From Pseudomonadota bacterium (GTDB taxonomy: Bacteria > Pseudomonadota > Alphaproteobacteria > Acetobacterales > Acetobacteraceae), in NCBI GenBank assembly GCA_021798915.1, contig JAJZBM010000001.1, positions 1 through 64,000 on the forward strand: a stretch of DNA of 64,000 nucleotides, written 5' to 3'. This document shows positions 61,942 through 64,000 of this stretch, piece by piece (position 1 is the first letter of the stretch; each line of letters starts with the position of its first letter). Under the pieces are notes generated by a model, which worked only from the letters and a program-made list of their open reading frames with translations, was not told where the DNA came from and did not search any database. The position numbers and the translations under genes were made by a program.

Positions 61942-62720
61942 ACGCCGACGACGCGGCATTTCTCGCAGCACTGCCCGGCTCGGCCTTCGCCTTCGTCGCC
62001 GTTCTGGCGCGGGTCTCGGCGGCGGTGATGGCGATGCCCGGTTTCGGCCAAGCCGATCTCCCGATGACCGTCCGCGCCGGCCTCGCCGTGGTGCTGACGT
62101 TGTTGCTGGTGCCGCTGCTCGCGCCGCTGCTGCCGACCGAGCCGGCCAGTATCGCCGCGGTCGCGGCCTTGCTCGCCGGTGAGCTGGTCGCCGGGATCTG
62201 GCTCGGCTGGCTCGCCCGCCTTCTCACTCTCGCCTTGCCACTCGCCGGCCAGATCATCGCGCTGATGACCGGGCTTTCGAGCGTGTTGATCGCCGATCCC
62301 GATATCGGCGGCCAGGGGCCGGGGCTCAGCCGGCTCTTCGATCTCCTGGTGCCAGTGGTGATTTTCGGCTTCGGGCTGCATGCCGAACTGCTCGCCGCCC
62401 TGATCGGCAGCTATCATCTCATTCCACCCGGGGCTGGCCTCCCCGGCGGCGACAGCGCGCGCACCATCCTCGCCGGCGTCGCCGAGAGTTTCGCACTCTC
62501 CCTGCGCCTCGCCGCGCCCTTCGTCCTCGCCGGCACCCTCTGGCAGATCGGGCTCGCCCTGTTCGGCCGTCTGGTGCCGCGGATCCAGATCTATTTCATT
62601 GCCATGCCGGCGCAGATCCTGGGCGGCGTCATATTGCTCGCGGTGCTGCTGCGGATGGTGATCGTGGCGTGGGTCGGCGCGCTCGGCCCGGGTTTCGTGC
62701 AATTGCCCGGCTTCGGCTGA
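61938..62720 (+). CDS. fliR: Flagellar export apparatus protein FliR
   Basis: Export-gate protein of 260 residues with several hydrophobic helices. Blocks matching the family are ARVSAAVMAMPGFGQADLP near the N-terminus and GIWLGWLARLLTLALPLAGQIIALMTGL in the centre. It starts inside the fliQ stop (ATGA). flhB follows by 15 nt, consistent with fliQ-fliR-flhB as one unit. Confidence 0.95.
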   Translation: MNADDAAFLAALPGSAFAFVAVLARVSAAVMAMPGFGQADLPMTVRAGLAVVLTLLLVPLLAPLLPTEPASIAAVAALLAGELVAGIWLGWLARLLTLALPLAGQIIALMTGLSSVLIADPDIGGQGPGLSRLFDLLVPVVIFGFGLHAELLAALIGSYHLIPPGAGLPGGDSARTILAGVAESFALSLRLAAPFVLAGTLWQIGLALFGRLVPRIQIYFIAMPAQILGGVILLAVLLRMVIVAWVGALGPGFVQLPGFG

Positions 62721-62735
62721 CCCCGTCAGCGGACG

Positions 62736-63830
62736 ATGGCCGAGGAAACCGCCTCCCCCGAAGACCGCACGGAAGCGGCAACCCCCCACCGGTTGCAGCA
62801 GGCGCGCGAACAGGGACAGATCGCGCTGTCGCACGAGGTGCCGGCGCTGATCTCGCTTACCATGCTGGCGCTCGCGCTCTGGCTGCTGGCGCCGATGCTG
62901 GCGCATGGCCTGGTCCGGCGGCTGGCTTTTTTTCTTGGCACGGTCGGGCAGCTCGACGTTGCCGGCCGCCCTGGTTTCGTCATCGGCGCCGCGATCAGCG
63001 CCGGCGCTTTCGCGGCATTGCCGGTGCTCGCGCTGACCGCTGGCGTCGGCGCCCTGGTGACATTGTTGCAAACCGGTTTCGTCCTCAAGCCGACGGCGCT
63101 GCTGCCAGATATCGCCCGGCTCAGCCCGATGGCCGGATTCGGGCGGTTGTTCAGCCTTGCGACCTTGCAACGCGCGGGGAAGGATCTGGTCAAGGTGGCG
63201 GCGATCGGGTTCGCGCTCTGGCACGTGCTGCGCGACGCCCTGCCGCTTCTCGGCAGCGCGCCGTATTGGGACGCGGCGACGCTGACTTCGCATCTCCTCG
63301 GCGAGGTCTGGCGGGTTCTGATGACGCTGCTTCTGGTGCAGGTCGTGATCGCCGGAGCCGATATCCTGTTCGAGCGGACACGGCATCTGCGCAACCTTCG
63401 CATGAGCCGCGACGAGGTGCGCCGTGAGATGAAGGATAGTGAGGGCGACCCCCATATCAAGAACCGCCTCCGCATGCTGCGCCGCCAGCGGGCCCGCAAA
63501 CGCATGATCACCGCCGTCCGCCAGGCGACGGTGGTGGTCACCAATCCGACACATTTCGCCGTTGCCTTGCGCTATGATCGCGGCATGAACACCGCCCCGA
63601 CGGTAGTGGCGAAAGGCATGGACGAGATGGCGGCACGCATTCGCGCCGCGGCGAAGGAGCATAACGTGCCGATGGTGGCCAACCCGCCGCTGGCGCGGGC
63701 GCTGCACGAGGTGCCGCTCGATGCCGAAATTCCGGCCGAGCATTACAAGGCGGTCGCCGAGCTGATCGCCTATGTTTGGCGCCTGCAAGGCCGCTTGCAG
63801 CGGCGCGGCGCCGAGGGGCGGCGGTTTTGA
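62736..63830 (+). CDS. flhB: Flagellar export switch protein FlhB
   Basis: Membrane protein of 364 residues controlling the switch from rod/hook to filament export. Four membrane helices occupy about 35-215. The autocleavage motif NPTH is intact at residues 270-273 (VVVTNPTHFAVALRYD). The N-terminal SPEDRTEAATPHRLQQAREQGQ is typical. Its stop overlaps the next start (TTGA). Confidence 0.97.
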   Translation: MAEETASPEDRTEAATPHRLQQAREQGQIALSHEVPALISLTMLALALWLLAPMLAHGLVRRLAFFLGTVGQLDVAGRPGFVIGAAISAGAFAALPVLALTAGVGALVTLLQTGFVLKPTALLPDIARLSPMAGFGRLFSLATLQRAGKDLVKVAAIGFALWHVLRDALPLLGSAPYWDAATLTSHLLGEVWRVLMTLLLVQVVIAGADILFERTRHLRNLRMSRDEVRREMKDSEGDPHIKNRLRMLRRQRARKRMITAVRQATVVVTNPTHFAVALRYDRGMNTAPTVVAKGMDEMAARIRAAAKEHNVPMVANPPLARALHEVPLDAEIPAEHYKAVAELIAYVWRLQGRLQRRGAEGRRF

Positions 63831-64000
63831 GAGCGCGCGCCGCCCGCCTCTGGGCCTCGCTTCTCGCGCCACGGCGGCTGATCGATCGCCTGGCGGCGCC
63901 ACGCGGCCAGGCGGCGGCGCTGCTCGGCGTGATGTTCGATCTCGATACCGTGGCCCTTGCCGTTCTCGACCGCGAAGGACGCATTCTCCGCGCCAGTGCC
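63827..64000 (+). CDS. Start of a PAS-like signalling protein (partial)
   Basis: The first 58 codons are visible from a TTG at 63827 overlapping the flhB stop by 4 nt; the gene runs off the right edge. An arginine-rich start is followed by LLGVMFDLDTVALAVLDREGRILRAS, which looks like the beginning of a PAS domain. In related alphaproteobacteria a CckA-type hybrid histidine kinase can follow flhB, so that is a fair guess. No kinase domain can be seen here. Confidence 0.55.
   Translation, partial: MRARAARLWASLLAPRRLIDRLAAPRGQAAALLGVMFDLDTVALAVLDREGRILRASA

Overview
The window is high-GC DNA from an alphaproteobacterium, most likely Acetobacteraceae or a close Rhodospirillales relative. This is an inference from gene content: a SUF operon with an Rrf2 regulator and SufU, HisZ beside PurA, a three-subunit transhydrogenase, TTGACT/TTGACG-type -35 boxes, and flagellar genes ending next to a PAS-protein start. 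Most of it is chromosomal housekeeping DNA.

Layout. 1-12790 (minus strand) carries the str and L11/beta operons: rpsL-rpsG (rpsG runs off the left edge), an upstream LysE-type exporter, then rplK-rplA-rplJ-rplL-rpoB-rpoC ending at a strong intrinsic terminator. secE-nusG is not next to rplK. 13010-18909 holds a small membrane protein, a probable DUF429 protein, a small Ala/Lys-rich protein, an exported DsbA-like thioredoxin, a gamma-glutamyltransferase-like lipoprotein with altered catalytic residues, an RsmB-type rRNA methyltransferase and a GNAT acetyltransferase. 18919-25319 (minus) is a complete suf operon (regulator-sufB-C-D-S-U-T-A) with a candidate operator in front. 25491-33917 (plus) runs SDR, ffh-rpsP-rimM-trmD-rplS, leuC-leuD-leuB and a small zincin. 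33925-36385 (minus) is hisZ-purA.

36386-46426 is an accessory segment that begins with an IS5-type transposase remnant. It carries an amino-acid ABC transporter whose permease and ATPase are fused, RidA, an acetamidase/formamidase-family protein, a class III CoA-transferase, a Baeyer-Villiger monooxygenase, an exported HNH-like protein and an exported GH42-like glycosidase. 46436-49406 (minus) is pntA1-pntA2-pntB. 49474-58946 holds a methyltransferase, the RNase P RNA gene rnpB, an operon of CsoR-like regulator, fluoride channel CrcB, DUF190 and GT39 glycosyltransferase, a DEAD-box helicase overlapping glutaryl-CoA dehydrogenase, a small exported Pro-rich protein and a GH15 enzyme. 58960-64000 is flagellar: fliP-fliO and a small unknown gene on minus; flgB-flgC-fliE-fliQ-fliR-flhB and the start of a PAS-like protein on plus.

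The most unusual features are: (i) a dispersed, nested palindromic element present twice (26427-26563 and 44486-44594), with conserved AT-rich arms and a variable but still self-complementary GC-rich centre, each copy a few bases after a stop codon, the second apparently supplying the signal-peptide start of the GH42-like gene; (ii) the 36.9-44.0 kb nitrogen/carbon catabolic cluster with its fused transporter; (iii) a copper-type CsoR regulator at the head of a fluoride-channel operon. No tRNA or rRNA genes, CRISPR arrays, or intact insertion sequences were seen.
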